64,000 bases of DNA, taken from Ochotona curzoniae (Eukaryota; Chordata; Mammalia; Lagomorpha; Ochotonidae). The notes under the pieces are model-generated. The model saw only the letters and a program-made list of their open reading frames with translations. It did not search any database and was not told the origin of the DNA. This document shows, piece by piece, positions 1-12,330 of the stretch (its first letter is position 1; every line of letters begins with the position of its first letter). Made by a program: the position numbers and the translations under genes. The DNA lies in the NCBI RefSeq assembly GCF_017591425.1, contig NW_024466218.1:9252001-9316000 (forward strand). Reading direction: 5' to 3'.

Positions 1-24
1 AATCCAGTCCACACAATTCTTGAT

Positions 25-337
25 GTTAAAGTAGCCTCCTGTCCTCCACCCACAAGGATGCCCAAGGATCACATATGGGCATCAGTTTGTATCTCAGATG
101 ATTCACTTTCATCCAATTCGCTGCTTGTGCACTGGGAAAGCAGTTAAGGAAAGCCCAAAGCCTTGGGACCCTGTACCCAACGTGGGAGAACAAGAAGCTC
201 CTGGCTCATGGCTTTGGACTGGCTCAGATCTGGCCATCGAGGCCCCTTGGAAGTGAACCAGCAGATGGAAGATCTTTATCTCTGTCCTCTCTGTAAATGA
301 CTTTCCAATAAAAATAAATACATCTTTTTTTAAGATT
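25..337 (+). mobile_element. CSINE (tRNA-derived SINE), diverged
   Basis: The core motifs run in order on the plus strand: cacatatgggca, gggaaagcag, cttgggaccctg, agtgaaccagcagatgg and a ccaataaaaataaat tail. The head is eroded, so the 5' limit is uncertain. Confidence 0.8.
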
Positions 338-655
338 TATTTTTTTTTTAAGGCAGAGCTAGAGACTTACAGGGAGCTACACACACACAAAAATGGATAT
401 TTCATCTAATAATTAATCCTCAAATGGCCACATTGGCCAGAACTGTGCCAGGCCACAGCCAGGAGCTTTGAACCCCATTCAGTGTCCCACTTGGGTGGCA
501 GGAACCCAAGCCTTAGGCCATTTCTGGCTGCTTTCTCAGACATATTAGCTGCGAGCTGGGTTCCTATTGGAGCCACCAGAACTATCACTGGAGTTTGTAT
601 GGGAAGTTGAAGTTGCATGTAGTGGTTTAACTTGCCCATGAAGTTGGCCCCAACA
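338..655 (-). mobile_element. Older CSINE, minus strand
   Basis: An A-rich tail read as T-rich sequence is followed by the complement of the SINE body, including a form of the gggaaagcag block and the tRNA-like head near 600-655. It abuts the tail of the preceding plus-strand copy, giving a tail-to-tail pair. Confidence 0.65.
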
Positions 656-935
656 CATTTCTTCACTTAATGATTTTTATCTTATAACAAGATGGCTATA
701 CTGACTTAATTTATATTGAAAAGCAACATTGAATATATACATTTTTTCATATCTCAATGTTTATTAAAATATGGGAAACTTTATACACACCATTCATGTT
801 CTTTTTTAAAAAAAAATTTTTTTGATGGCGTTTACATAGTTGACTAGGGTGGGAAGGATTGAGGGTTAGGGAAAAGTGGGTGTGATTATTGTTTCCAAAT
901 TTCTATTTCTTTTTCCTTTTTCTGGGGGAAAGAGA
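656..935. other. AT-rich spacer
   Basis: AT-rich sequence with short homopolymers. I recognise no gene or repeat family in it. Confidence 0.5.
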
Positions 936-1489
936 GAGTATTAGGGGAGGAGCCACACCCAGCCTCCTGACCATGCCAGTACCCAAAGACTACCTGCTGT
1001 CAACCCAGGGTCCCAATGTGGTGCTCTCTCTCTGAGGGTTCTGCCCAGGTGGGTTTTGAGAGTTCTGAAGTGCTCTCAATCTCACTGGTGCAAGGATGAG
1101 GAATCCCTTCTGATGTCTTTTGCTTGACACAATAAACCTTACAGTCTCTAATTGACCAGATTTTTACTGTCATTGTTTGGCTGGGGTAGTTGTTCAATTT
1201 GATCTGTTCTCCTTCCTCTGCTATGGTACCAGATGTCCTCTCCAGGCCCCAATGGGCTGCCATATTCTCCATGCGCATCAGGACCTGCCATCTACTGCTC
1301 TGTCTTTTCCACTGAGGAGGACTAATACTTGCAGGTGGACTCAAGGACCCATGCCAGGTGACCTGGGCTCTGCTAGATCCCCTACCCCCAGGGCTCACAG
1401 ACCTGGCACCGCCTTGCAGCTAAGCCCAAGGACCCATACCAGGCTACCCTGCCCGTGCTTGGCCCTTGGTCCCCAGGGCTTGCCAAGGT
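936..1489. repeat. GC-rich unidentified repeat with an internal duplication, possibly an LTR or L1 5' end
   Basis: This is much more GC-rich than the surroundings. Two related units both begin caaggaccca (near 1344 and 1429) and both end at ccagggct, about 85 bp apart. An acacaataaacctt motif near 1128 resembles a polyadenylation signal. The family is not identified: an endogenous retroviral LTR or the GC-rich 5' region of a lagomorph L1 would both fit. The 132-codon minus-strand frame and the 148-codon plus-strand frame here resemble no protein I know. Confidence 0.35.
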
Positions 1490-1503
1490 CCATATTACAT
1501 CTT

Positions 1504-1844
1504 TTTTATTTTTTAAAGAATTATTTTTATTATTATTATTATTATTTTAATTGGAAAGGCGGATATACAGAGAGGAGAGACAGAGAGGAAGATCTTCCGT
1601 CCGATGATTCACTCCCCAAATGAGCGCAACGGCCGATGCCATGCCCATCTGAAGCCAGGAGCCTCTTCTGGGTCTCCCACGAGGGTGCAGGGTCCCAAAG
1701 CTTTGGGCCGTCCTCGACTGCTTTCCCAGGCCACAGGCAGGGAGCTGGAAGGGAAGTGGGGCTGCAGGGATAGAACCGGCACCCATATGGGATCCCGGGC
1801 GTGCAAGGTGAGGACCTTAACTACTTGCGCCACCGCGCTGGGCC
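1504..1844 (-). mobile_element. Young full-length CSINE, minus strand
   Basis: A complete copy with the tRNA-like head at 1810-1844. It is flanked by a near-perfect 14-bp target-site duplication, ccatattacatctt at 1490-1503 and ccatactacatctt at 1845-1858. Confidence 0.93.
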
Positions 1845-2053
1845 CCATACTACATCTTGAATTGCAGTAAATATGGAAGTTAAAGATGAATCTCTACTAA
1901 AAAAACTTAATTCAATTTTCTCATCAGAATGTGAGCTTATACATCTAGAAGTATAGACAGGTGAATGACAAGTGATTTCACTCAAAGGTTGTTATCGTTT
2001 CCCAAGGAAAATCCAGGGAAAGATATGCATATGCATTAAAAAGCTGCCAATGG

Positions 2054-2383
2054 GTCCCAGTGGCATGGCCTAGTGGCTAAAAGTCCTTGCCTTGAACGCC
2101 TGGGATCCCATATGGGCGCCCGTTCTAATCCTGGCAGCTCTGCTTCCCATCCAGCTCCCTGCTTGTGGCCTGGGAATGCGATTGAGGACAGCCTAATGCT
2201 TTGGGACCCTGCACCCACGTCAGAGACCTGGAAGAGCTCCTGGCACTTGGCTCTGGATCGGCACAGCACAGGCCATTGTGCTCACTTGGGGAGTGAGTCA
2301 TCGGACAGAAGATCTTCCTCTCTGTCTCTGCTCATCTCTGTATATCTGGCTTTGTAATAAAAATAAATAAATCTTAAAAAAAA
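2054..2383 (+). mobile_element. Young full-length CSINE
   Basis: Complete plus-strand copy with head, core and A-rich tail. It is flanked by a 13-bp duplication, aagctgccaatgg at 2041-2053 and aagctgtcaatgg at 2384-2396. Confidence 0.93.
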
Positions 2384-2396
2384 AAGCTGTCAATGG

Positions 2397-2799
2397 CTGG
2401 ACCACTCCAATTCAAACATGTTTTCAAATATCCAAGTAAGATTATGTAGAAGCTCACGATTTACTTTAAAAATTCACGTTTGCGGAGGAGTAGCTTTAGA
2501 ATGACAGGGTAAGAATTTCTAAATATATGTTTATCATGGAAACAAAATTTAAAAAAATAATACGCACATTACTTTCATACAATTCTGCAAATTAACCAGC
2601 CCAACATCAGAAGGAATATTAATCCAAAAAGAAGAGTTGAATGTAAAAGTACAGAAAGCTCCACGGTGTTTTAATTTGCCCTGTGTGTGAATCAATTGCA
2701 GCAAGGCTATTCCTGAGACCATTTCTCTAAGCCAATCATTCACAATTGCTGGGTGAATAAACTGCTTATCCAAAGGATATCTACTGGGGCTGTGATGAT
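2397..2799. other. No recognised feature
   Basis: AT-rich non-coding sequence; no repeat family or exon recognised. Confidence 0.5.
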
Positions 2800-3235
2800 G
2801 AAAAGGCTAGCCCACGTCACCCTACTAGAGCAAGGTAACATTCTTAGTGACTCCAGTCCCGCTTGGTTTCTGAGAATTGCTTGACACAGAGGGATCATCA
2901 GTTAATGGGTCATGATCAAACCACGGATTTAAAATTGTTATTTCTGGCAATTTGTACCCTTCCCTTAACCTCAGCCACTTGCTTCTGTAAACAACTTGCT
3001 ATACTCCCTTTTCCTACCTTCACTACAACATGTTGATAATGACCAAGTGGCATAGCCAGGAAGAGGTAACATCCTGAGGTCTGTGTCAAATAGGATGGTA
3101 TGTAAGCATTTAAGAACCCCTTGTTTTAGGGGTTCCATGTGGAAGTCTATCAGCATCTTGCTGTGTGACTACCATCCTGGCCATTAAATAAAGACTCTAC
3201 AGTTTAACTGGTGTTGTCTCTGATTGATCTTGTAA
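2800..3235 (+). repeat. LTR-like sequence, unclassified
   Basis: The segment is less AT-rich than its flanks. It has a ggcaatttgtacccttccc stretch, then a late aataaagactct motif at about 3187 followed by a GT-rich stretch, which is the order expected at an LTR polyadenylation region. No terminal repeats or target duplications were found, so the call is tentative. Confidence 0.3.
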
Positions 3236-3849
3236 AAGGGCTAGGTGGGTACTCAAATTGGTAAATAAAATGTCTATGTCTAACAAGTACTAGGAAGTTA
3301 GAGAGCATGTTTACAGGCTGGGTTATTTAGATGGCTAGGAAAGATAGCAAGGTTCCAAATTCTTAACTCTTCCTGGTCATTAGGCTCTGAATAAAATGAA
3401 GTGAAAGATAAGGAAGAATTGTAATCTCTAATATTATTGAATACATCTTCACCACACATACACAGAATTCTCTGCCAATATCTTGGGGACTTATTGGCTC
3501 ACAACATTAAAGACATCATTGTAATATCGCAAGAGGACCATCATCAGGTAGTCTCTAGTATTTGCACACAACAATCAATAAAGACTTTACAGAAATAATT
3601 CATCAAAACTACAAGATAAATAGCAGCAGCAGAAATATTATCAATGAACAAACATCCATGGAGTAGGGATATGATTTTCAGAATGAAACTACTATCACCT
3701 GAAGCATGCATGAAAAGAAAAGTATGAAAGTATGAATCAAAAGCAGAAAAAAGTAAACAATAAAAGTCTAAGGACAGCCCAACTGTGAGATTGTCTGGGC
3801 AAATAGTTTGAAGCAACTACCATGAATATGGCCACAAAACCGAAAGAAT
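3236..3849. other. No recognised feature
   Basis: AT-rich sequence, possibly the eroded 5' continuation of the L1 that follows. No confident match. Confidence 0.4.
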
Positions 3850-4354
3850 GTAAGAATGACTGGATTATTTGAGGATGGAGTGTAACAAAATGGATTATCA
3901 GTAAAGGAAACAATTATCAATAGAAACAGATAAAATCTGCAGCTGATAAATATACTACCAAATAAAAAAATACCCTGAGGGTCTCAACTACAGAAGAATC
4001 AGCAAACTCAATGATAATCTCAGATTTTTTTGTGCTTTGAAGAGGAAAAACATGAAAAAAAAAAGTGAACAAAGCCTCTAAGATTTATGGAAAACCATAA
4101 AGTAAATCAACCTTTGCAAAACATGAGCCATGGGATGAGAGGGGAGGCAGAGATGGGCAGAGAGAATATTTCAGGATTTAATAAACCAAAATCTTGAGGA
4201 AAATCATTTACACATCCAAAAAAGTTTCACAAATCCTAAGCCAACTCAATTCAGATATGTACACCCAGACACATCACAGTCAAACACTGGAAAGATAGAG
4301 ATGAGAGAAAATCTTGGGAAAATGTAAGATTATATATAATATTTCCAGGTAACT

Positions 4355-4530
4355 TCAAATTATTTTCGGAAAGTGACATTTTTATTTTGATGTAATTCAT
4401 GCATGATAAGGGGCCTCAAAATGTTTAAAGAAAATGCATATTATAAAAAAACTGCATGGAATTCATTTTTTCTGCACTAAAATAAGCATATTTTTAATTC
4501 CCCTCCCAAAGCTTTATAAAGTGTCCTCAC
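4355..4530. repeat. Possible MITE / mariner-like remnant
   Basis: An attcatgcat block and a tgcactaaaataagcat block sit in an inverted arrangement. Similar short segments recur at 8930-9130, 24110-24340 and 54340-54450 in this window. The family is not established. Confidence 0.3.
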
Positions 4531-4934
4531 ATAGACGCCTGAAAACATTAACTGCTGAATTCTCATGAGAACCCTTGGAGGGCAAAAAGATGAGATATTC
4601 AAAGTGGTGACTGAAAATTGTCACCCACACATGAAAAGAGAGTAGATGACAACTCAGGTCCACTCTAAGAAATGACACTCAATGTCACCTGTAAGAAGTG
4701 TAAAGATGACCAAAGGAAAAGCTCTTAATGATCAATAATGCCTGGATATTTGGAGAAACTAGGACATAAAACAAACAGTAGAAATGCAGGTTGGGAAGGA
4801 CAAAAGATATCTTTAATCATTGATTGCAAAATATTCTTCTGCAGAGAAAATCCAAAATAATCCGTAAAGAAAAAAAATTAATAAAAAAATGAAGCTACTA
4901 GGACACAAACTCAATAAAAATAATTGCATTTCCA

Positions 4935-5255
4935 TGCTGGTGTTGGGGTGTGATGGGTTAAGATGCCGCTTGTGATGCCAGTATCCTGAATGGGCTCAGG
5001 CTGTAGGACTGGCTGCTCCACTTTCAGTCCAGGTCCCCTTTGCTAGTGTAACAGGAAAGACAACAGAGGCTGGCACCAGTCCTTGGGCCCCTGCACTTAC
5101 AAGGGAGACCTGGAAGATGCTCCTAACTCTTGACCCAGTCCTGGCTGTTGGCAGCCATTTGGTGAGTGATCCAGCTGGTGGAAGATATGTTAGTCTCTCC
5201 TTCCATTTCTAACTTTGTTTTTCAAATAGTTAAAATGTATCTTTTAAAAAACAGC
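4935..5255 (+). mobile_element. Older CSINE
   Basis: Diverged plus-strand copy: gatgccagtatcctgaatgggc, a cttgggcccctgcac block, gggagacctggaagatgctcc and an A-rich tail. Confidence 0.75.
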
Positions 5256-5497
5256 TGTATTTCTATATTCTGTCAATGAACAAATCCAAAAATGCAACTA
5301 AGAAAACCATTTCATTAAAATAGTACTGAAATAATAAAATACTTTGATATAAAAAAACTATAAAACTTGCACTCTGAAACTATGAACATTCTTTGAGGTG
5401 ATTTGAAAAAGGTCTAGTGAATGGGAAGAGAGTTTATGTTCACAAACTCCCCAAATTCATCTCTGGTTCAACACAATTCGTATTAAAAGCCAAGATA

Positions 5498-5829
5498 GGA
5501 CCTGGCGCAGTGGCGCAAGTGGTTAAGGTCCTCACCTTGCACGCCCGGGATCCCATATGGGCGCCGGTTCTAATCCCGGCAGCCCCGCTTCCCTTCCAGC
5601 TCCCTGCCTGTGGCCCGGGGCGGCAGTCGAGGACGGCCCAAAGCTTTGGGACCCTGCACCCTCGTGGGAGACCCAGAAGAGGCTCCTGGCTTCAGATGGG
5701 CATAGTATCGGCTGTTGCGCTCACTTGGGGAGTGAATCATCGGAGGGAAGTTCTTCCTCTCTGTCTCTCCTCTCTGTATATCTGCCTTTCCAATAAAAAA
5801 TAATAAAAATAAATCTTTTTTTAAAAAAA
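5498..5829 (+). mobile_element. Young full-length CSINE with perfect target duplication
   Basis: A near-consensus copy flanked by an identical 13-bp duplication, aaaagccaagata, at 5485-5497 and 5830-5842. The head shows a tRNA-like A box (tggcgcaagtgg) and B box (ggttctaatcc), the internal RNA polymerase III promoter. The perfect duplication marks a recent insertion. Confidence 0.97.
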
Positions 5830-6635
5830 AAAAGCCAAGATACATTTTTTTTCCTGGGGGGAGTGGATATGACAAGTTGAAGACAAAATTCATGAGATGC
5901 AAAAGATTGAAATAAATCTAGCAATCTTATAAAGTAACACATTTGGAGGATTTCTACTTTTTTATTTTAAAACTTACCAAAAGTCACAACCATCAAGACA
6001 GGCTAGAACTGATAAAAAGGACAGACACAGAGGAACAGAACAAAATTGAGAGTTTCTGGTCAATTGACTTTTGACAAATGCAACAGGACAACCTCACTGA
6101 AGAAAAAGAATAGCTTGCTTAATAAATAACATGAGGACAACTGGATAACTACAGGCCAAAGAATAAGATGTTTCTATATCTTATACCATGCAAACCAACC
6201 TGACTTAAATGGATCATAGATCTAATTGTGAGGTTTCAGACTACAACACTTAGCAGAAAAGCTTTATGATTTGGACTAGTCAGACATATATGACACAAAG
6301 CACAGATTCTGAAAAAATAAATTGTATTTATTAAAAATAAAAGCATTGTGTTCAAAAGACAGCCACTAACAGTGAAATGAGATGGGGAAAGTAGATGAAC
6401 ACCATACAGGTGATGAATAGAAGACATTTTTATCTACAGTGCATGTCCAAGTATCTAATAATCTTATTCAATTAAAAGCATAATAACTCAACTTTAAAAT
6501 GGAAAAAAAAATATTTGGATAAACATTTCTCCAGACATTCAAAGGGCTAATAAGAAATTATTTTAAACATCATAAATCATTTGAGAACTAAAAATCAAAT
6601 AAACAAAAAATGGAGCATAGTTTTTTGTTGTTGGT

Positions 6636-6660
6636 TGTTTTTTTTTTTTTTTTTTTTTTG
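6636..6660. repeat. Poly(T) tract
   Basis: A run of about 23 T bases after a GT-rich lead, followed by GGTTG. A SINE tail in reverse is possible, but the body next to it is not clear. Confidence 0.7.
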
Positions 6661-7050
6661 GTTGTTTGAGACAAGACTCTGGTTGGGACAGGTAGGTTCC
6701 ACCTTAAGATACTTGGGTTTGATGCCTGACTTTGAACTCTGATTCTGTTTTCCAGCTAACACAGACACCCTAGAAAGCTACAATAATGGTTGATACAATT
6801 TAGTTGTTGTCACTCATGTGTGAAACGTGGACTGAGTTCCTGGCTTCTGGTTTCAGCCCTCGAGATGTGGTGGCCATTTTCAAAGTTAACTGATGGAAGG
6901 GAGCCCTCTCTGCCTGAATTCTTTTCTTACTCTGGCTCTCAAGTAACAACAACAACAACAACAAATACAGAGTTTCTTTTAAAGTCCCCCAAACCAGATA
7001 ACTAAAGTACTGGTGAGGTGTGGAGAAAATGAAACACCAACACATTGCTA
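6661..7050 (-). mobile_element. Possible diverged CSINE, minus strand
   Basis: The segment after the T tract has a rough CSINE layout on the minus strand but very low identity. An (ACA)n run at 6945-6963 lies inside it. Kept at low confidence. Confidence 0.3.
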
Positions 7051-7480
7051 GAGGAACTATAAAAATGATATAGTCACTTGGGGAAATACCTGGGAAAGAG
7101 AAAGCGGATAAAATGACATTCTCAGAACTGTGTCTTTAAACTAGAGTGTGCCTCTAAAACACAAAATCAAGACCAAGAACAAAAACAAATCTAACAAAAT
7201 GTAGTTACAAGACAATCCAATTCTAGAAATATTTCCAAGATAAATTTTAAAAGGTGTCCAAACATATTCTTGTTCACAAATATTCACAGCAACCGTATTT
7301 GTAGTTATCTCAATTTGAAAGCAATTACAATTCTTGTCAAGTGAACAACGAATAAATACGATGTGGTCTATTCATAAAATGGACTATCATTCAACAGAGA
7401 TACAATACTATTATATGTCAATATACTTTAAAGCATTGTATTTGATAAAAGAAACTAGCTAGGAAAGCTGCAAATATAGG

Positions 7481-7803
7481 GCCTGGCATGGTAGCCCAGT
7501 GGACAGAGTCCTTGCCTTGCAAGAGCTGGGATCCCATATAGGCAACAGTTCATGTCCTGGCTGCTCTCCACTTCCCACTCCTTTCTTTGCTTGTGGCCTG
7601 GGAAAGCAGTAAAGCAAGGGCCAAAGCTTTGGGATCCTGTACCAGCATGGGAGACCTATAAAAAAACTCCTTGTTCCTGGCTTTGGATCGGCTCAGCTCT
7701 TCCCGTTGTGGCCACTTGGGGAGTGAACCAGCAGATGGAAGACCTTTCTCTCTCTCTCTCTCTGTAATTCTGGCTTTCCAATAAAAATAAAGAAATCATT
7801 TTT
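7481..7803 (+). mobile_element. CSINE, full length
   Basis: Plus-strand copy with a CT microsatellite (about 7747-7761) in the usual CT-rich part. It is flanked by aagctgcaaatat (about 7467) and aagctacaaatat (about 7804), so it was inserted into the L1 3' UTR. Confidence 0.92.
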
Positions 7804-8285
7804 AAGCTACAAATATGATTCCATTATTATTTAATACTCAAGATTGGTAAATTCATAGAGATGTAAGCAGCTCAACATTTACAAGCATTGGACAAACAAG
7901 AATGTGGTAGAATGGTTAATGGCCATGAGGTCACTTTAGGGAGAATGAAGCATGTTCAAAATTAGTGATGATGGTCGCATAATACTGACTATATAAAAAA
8001 TGGATTTGTACTCTAAGTGGATGAATTTTATGATATGTGAATTATATCTCAATAAAGTTGTTATAAAAAGTATATGTTTAGAATGTAAAAATTAAGCTGT
8101 TATAATGCCACACTCCTGATTTTATGAGGTACTTTTATGCCAATAAAATATCTTACTGATATTTAGGTTCTTTGGAGAATCCTTAAGGAATTTTTAAGGC
8201 AGGAATTTTCATACTATGTTATCACTTGCTTCATCATCTGCCTATTATTTGTTTTGTAGCCATCATTAAAAATGTTGAGAGCAAG

Positions 8286-8610
8286 CCTGGCATCGTAGCC
8301 TAGTGGCTAAACTCCTCACCTTGCATGTACCAGGATCCCATGTGGGAACTGGTTTTAATCCCAGCAACTCCACTTCCCAACCAGCTCCCTGCTTGTGGCC
8401 TGCAAAAGCAGTCAAGAATGACCCAAGGTCTTGGGACTCTGCACCCATGTGGGAGACCTGGAAGAAGCTCTGGGCTCCTGGATTCGTACTGGCGCAGCTC
8501 CAGCCGTTGTGGCTGCTTGGGGAGTAAATCAGCGGATTGAAGATCCTCTCTGTCTCTCCTCCTCTCTGTATATCTGTTTTTCCAATAAAAATAAAATAAA
8601 TCTTTAAAAA
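8286..8610 (+). mobile_element. CSINE, full length
   Basis: Plus-strand copy from gcctggcatcgtagcc to a ccaataaaaataaaataaatc tail. It lies about 220 bp beyond the end of the old L1. Confidence 0.92.
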
Positions 8611-9284
8611 ATCGTTGAGGACTTATTTCCACAGAGCCTGAAAAAAAGACATTTATGAACTACTTCTGAAAAATTCCACGACTGAATAAATGATGAGAAA
8701 CTGAAAGTTAAATCTCAGGAGATGATTGGTAATGTTCATGGATGTTTTTAAAAAGAAAGGTTAAGAATAAAATTAGTCTATGTAGCAAGTGGGTCAGTTA
8801 AATGACCATTAATATTTTATTTTAATATTTCAATGTAATGAAAGACAGGCAATGTACCATCCTGCCATTGAGAAAATCCAGTTGAAGGACAATTCTCTTT
8901 TCTCTCATCTTTGGTTATCCATAGCATATGAGAGTATGTAAAAAAAATTGGAAAATGGAATTAAAATTTAACTTAACCTTGATGGAGAATTTTTTGAAAT
9001 CCATGCATATACAAACAATGCTCAAGTTCATAGAAATTCATATTATTGAAAATATTACCCATAAATTTCAATTTTTTCACTAAAACAAGTGTGCATTTAA
9101 TTCCATATTCCTTGAATTTTGAGAAATACCCTCATGTGTAATTGCTAGTTTAGTTTCCAATGATCTTATAATTAGATGACAAACAAGTTGTAGAACCCAT
9201 TCCTATAAGAGATGCATTGCTTCTCAACTACTACATGAGGCAATTTACCACTATGAATTAAGAGTGAGAAAAAATTTAAGAGCA
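8611..9284. other. No gene; possible MITE-like inverted repeat
   Basis: AT-rich. At 8930-9130 an aagttcatagaaattcat arm is followed by a weakly complementary arm near 9095-9120, similar to the segment at 4355-4530. Nothing else recognised. Confidence 0.35.
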
Positions 9285-9460
9285 CTATACTATCAGGCAG
9301 TGTGAAAGGTACCTCATTTATATAATCCAATTGAGTATCTTAACGACTGTATGATGTATTACTTCTTTCCATGTTATAATAAAGGAAACTAGGACTCAAG
9401 GATGATATAATATCTTCAATGGGATAAAGCTAATAAAATAGACATTGTTTTAACCCCTTT
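9285..9460 (+). repeat. MIR-like ancient SINE
   Basis: The order matches MIR: a tcatttatataatcc block, then ataaaggaaactaggactcaag. Heavily diverged. Confidence 0.45.
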
Positions 9461-10992
9461 CGTGGCATCATCAAAACTCATGCAGAAGAGTCTACAATGA
9501 GAAAAGTTTTATCTTTTATAAAATAGGCATTAGTCATCTGGACACCATAAGTGGTATCAAGAGTGACGACTCTGGTGATCAGAGATCATGCTCCTGGTAT
9601 CCAGTGTTCACAGCTTGCATAAATCAATGGAAGTTGGGGTGTTCTCTACTAAAGCAAAAGCACGGCGATAAACTACATTTGGTTATATATTGCCTTAGAT
9701 AACAAAGGATTTCAGAAAATTATCCGGCCATGAAAACAAGATATTGAGATTCATAGATTGATATTTAATGTTTACTTTAAATGCTAAGAATAGTTCATTC
9801 CCTTTAAAAACAACATTTGAAATTAAAACATTCATGGCCCAATTTAAATTTTGTTTTAAAAGTCTAAAATGATGGCAACTGTAATGCGATATGTCTTTAT
9901 TTGCTTTTAAGCAATTCTTGGTCACAATGGGATCTTAATTGCTGAGAGCATATGCAATCTTATAATCAAAAGAATGCAGAATATTGAAAACACGTACTGG
10001 GTTTCTTCACTGTTAAGAACATGTCTTACATGAAGTTGTGAAAATTAACCTTACTCATTTCTACCACATGGAGACCTCTGATATGTAAATGTATGTAAAT
10101 ATGTTTTTTATTTCTATTTAAAATCCATGTAAGTAAATTAATCCATTTTAGAACATTTTTAGCTTGTGTTGCTGAGTAGAACAATTTATAGAATGTAATG
10201 CTACTATTTTTAAAATGATGTGCATCTTGCTGTCCACTGAGTTAACACACCATGCACATCACAAGAACTAGGATGTGACTGATGCATACCACATGAAGAA
10301 AAGGGCGTTGAACATATATGCTTGTGGGGCACCACTTGCTATAAAAGTAGTGAAAGAGTAGTCTTATGATAGAACTCCAAAACTGTCAGTGTCATGAACT
10401 GACATCACTACAGTAACGTTACTGCCTCCTGGAGGTTCAGAAACAGCAACTAATATTCAGCTTCCATTCACGGGCTAAATGAAATAGTATAAAAAAGAAA
10501 CGCAAATTCTCAGAAAACCTAAGGAAAAGTCAGAGGGAACTAACTGGGAAGAAACCAACTCAGTGTGTCTTGCTCCTGAATGTCTTCTTGTAAAAATCCT
10601 TCTATAAGCCCCCAAAGCCTCAAAGGCAAGACTGCTTCTTTCATTGTGCTCTGGATCTTTTTCTATGAGACCAAGTTTAAAGAAACCCACCTCTTTCTAT
10701 TTTACAATGGTATGTGAACAAAGTATCTGCCTCTTGCTGCCTCCCCTTTCTTGAAATCATATCTCAGTTCTAACTTGATATTCTTGTGGTATTCCTTAAC
10801 CTGACACAACTGTTCTCATGAAGATCCCCAGCCCTTGCCACTTGGAACCATCTGAAGCTTTCAAAACCCTCTGGCTACTCAAACTCTCTTCTACTTCATT
10901 ACAGTTATAATATAACCTCTTTATATTCTTTTTTGGTTTGTTTAGGTTTGGTTTTATTTTAAAAAGATCCGTATATCTGAAATACAGACTTT
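9461..10992. other. No recognised gene
   Basis: About 1.5 kb without a recognised exon or repeat. 10430-10700 is less AT-rich, with a frame of 71 codons on the minus strand that has no recognisable product and may be eroded LTR or unique sequence. Confidence 0.4.
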
Positions 10993-11278
10993 GGTTCAGG
11001 ACAATGTCTCAATGGCTAAATCCTCGCTTCCCAAGTGCTGAGATCTCACATAGGTACAGGTTTATATCCCAGCTATTCTACTTCCCATCAAGAACCTTGC
11101 TTGTAGCCTGGGAAAGCAGCTGAAGATAGCCCAACACATGGGAGAGCTGGAATAAGCTCCTGGCTCATGACTTTGGATCAGCTCAACTCTGCCTGTGGCA
11201 GGCACTTGAGGAGTGAACCAGTGGATGGAAGATTTTTCTTTCTGGTTCTCCTTCTCTCTGTAAATACATCTTTCCATC
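10993..11278 (+). mobile_element. Diverged CSINE
   Basis: Plus-strand copy with gggaaagcag and aggagtgaaccagtggatgg. About 30 bp around the cttgggaccctgcac block is missing. Confidence 0.82.
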
Positions 11279-11837
11279 ACATCCTTTTGAAGCCTTGTAA
11301 GTGAGACATTCACAACTTTTGTCTGGGAAATTTGGAAAAATCTCCTAAACAGATAGGACCCCTTCCGTCTTATATCTTTCCTAACATAGCCTGTCCAGTC
11401 AACTTAAACTTTTCTTAAAATGAAAACCTTACTTTTTTACTGCTTTGCTTAATGACTTTTTGTGGAAATTAATGAGTTTTATCATAAAGGTAAAACTCAG
11501 ACAAGTACCCATAATCCTTCTCATTTTGGTTTCTGACCCTCTTGTAAACTGTTAGTTTTATGTTTGCTTTTTCCCTGAAATTCTTGTTCTAATTTTATGT
11601 ATTATGTGGCTAACTGTGATGTGTTACTGTCCTCTTTCTCAAGCAGCCTTTACTTCTTATGGTCTAGTTTGGATGTACTGTTCTCATAGCATCTTAACTG
11701 TGTAATAATATTATTGTTCAGGATTTAATTGTTGTTTTCTTAGTATGTATAAGTAATATAATTAAGCTGATCATTCATTGTTAGCTTATATCTTAGTTAA
11801 GTGTGCTTTATTTTTTTTAAACAAACAGAGCAGGAGG
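11279..11837. other. No recognised feature
   Basis: AT-rich non-coding sequence. Confidence 0.5.
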
Positions 11838-12118
11838 ATAGTCAAGCATTGTGACATAGTCGGTAGAGCTGCTGCCTATGATGCCAACATACTACGTGGG
11901 TGCTAGTTTGGGTTTTGGCTGCTGAACTTCTAATCCAGTTCCCTGCTGATGGCCTTGAAAAGGTAGCAGAAAAGGCTTAGGTGCCCAGGTCATTAATGAC
12001 CTCTGTACAGGGCCCAAATGAGTTCTTCAGCTTCAACCTACCTACATCCCAGCCATTTCGGCCATCTGGGGCAACTAAAGACTTCTTTCTGTCTGCCTCT
12101 CCCTCTCTTGCTGTGATT
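11838..12118 (+). mobile_element. Old CSINE
   Basis: Layout preserved at low identity: tgccaacatactacgtgggtgc, ttccctgctgatggcc, ccatctggggcaac and a CT-rich end. Confidence 0.6.
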
Positions 12119-12330
12119 TTTTTTAAATACATGAAAATATGAGAGGGGGAGAAAGAGAGAAACCAGTATCTACTGCCCACAAGATATGGCCTGGCTGCTA
12201 CAACCAGGAGCTGGGCATGCAATCCTGGCTGCCGGAAACCCAGTCATCACTGCCTCTCAGGGTCTGCCACACTCAGAAATGGGCATCAGGATCAGGTGCT
12301 CTCTAATTAGGGCCTGGGCATCTTGAGTTC
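12119..12330 (-). mobile_element. Possible CSINE fragment, minus strand
   Basis: A T-rich start, a GA-rich block (gagagggggagaaagagag) and a later SINE-like complement. It would form another tail-to-tail pair with the copy before it. Confidence 0.4.

Larger units (their letters stand above)
3850..8065 (+). mobile_element. Old L1 (L1M-type), internally deleted and split by three SINEs
   Basis: Three parts appear in L1 order on the plus strand. 3850-4340 resembles ORF1, with the block around gcagagagaatatttcagg and cacatcacagtcaaacactgg. 5870-6240 resembles the late ORF2 region (cagaggaacagaacaaaatt, then attgacttttgacaaatg). 7240-8065 is the ORF2 end and 3' UTR, ending near tgtgaattatatctcaataaag. 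Most of ORF2 is missing. Every frame is broken, so it is a fossil. The SINEs at about 4935, 5498 and 7481 inserted later. Confidence 0.75.

Noticed and set aside
1177..1623. 148-codon plus-strand frame
   Set aside because: It runs from a GC-rich repeat through a TTA/ATT run into a SINE; the composition follows the repeats.
5417..5803. 128-codon plus-strand frame
   Set aside because: Mostly the translation of a young CSINE; the same peptide fragments recur at every young SINE copy.
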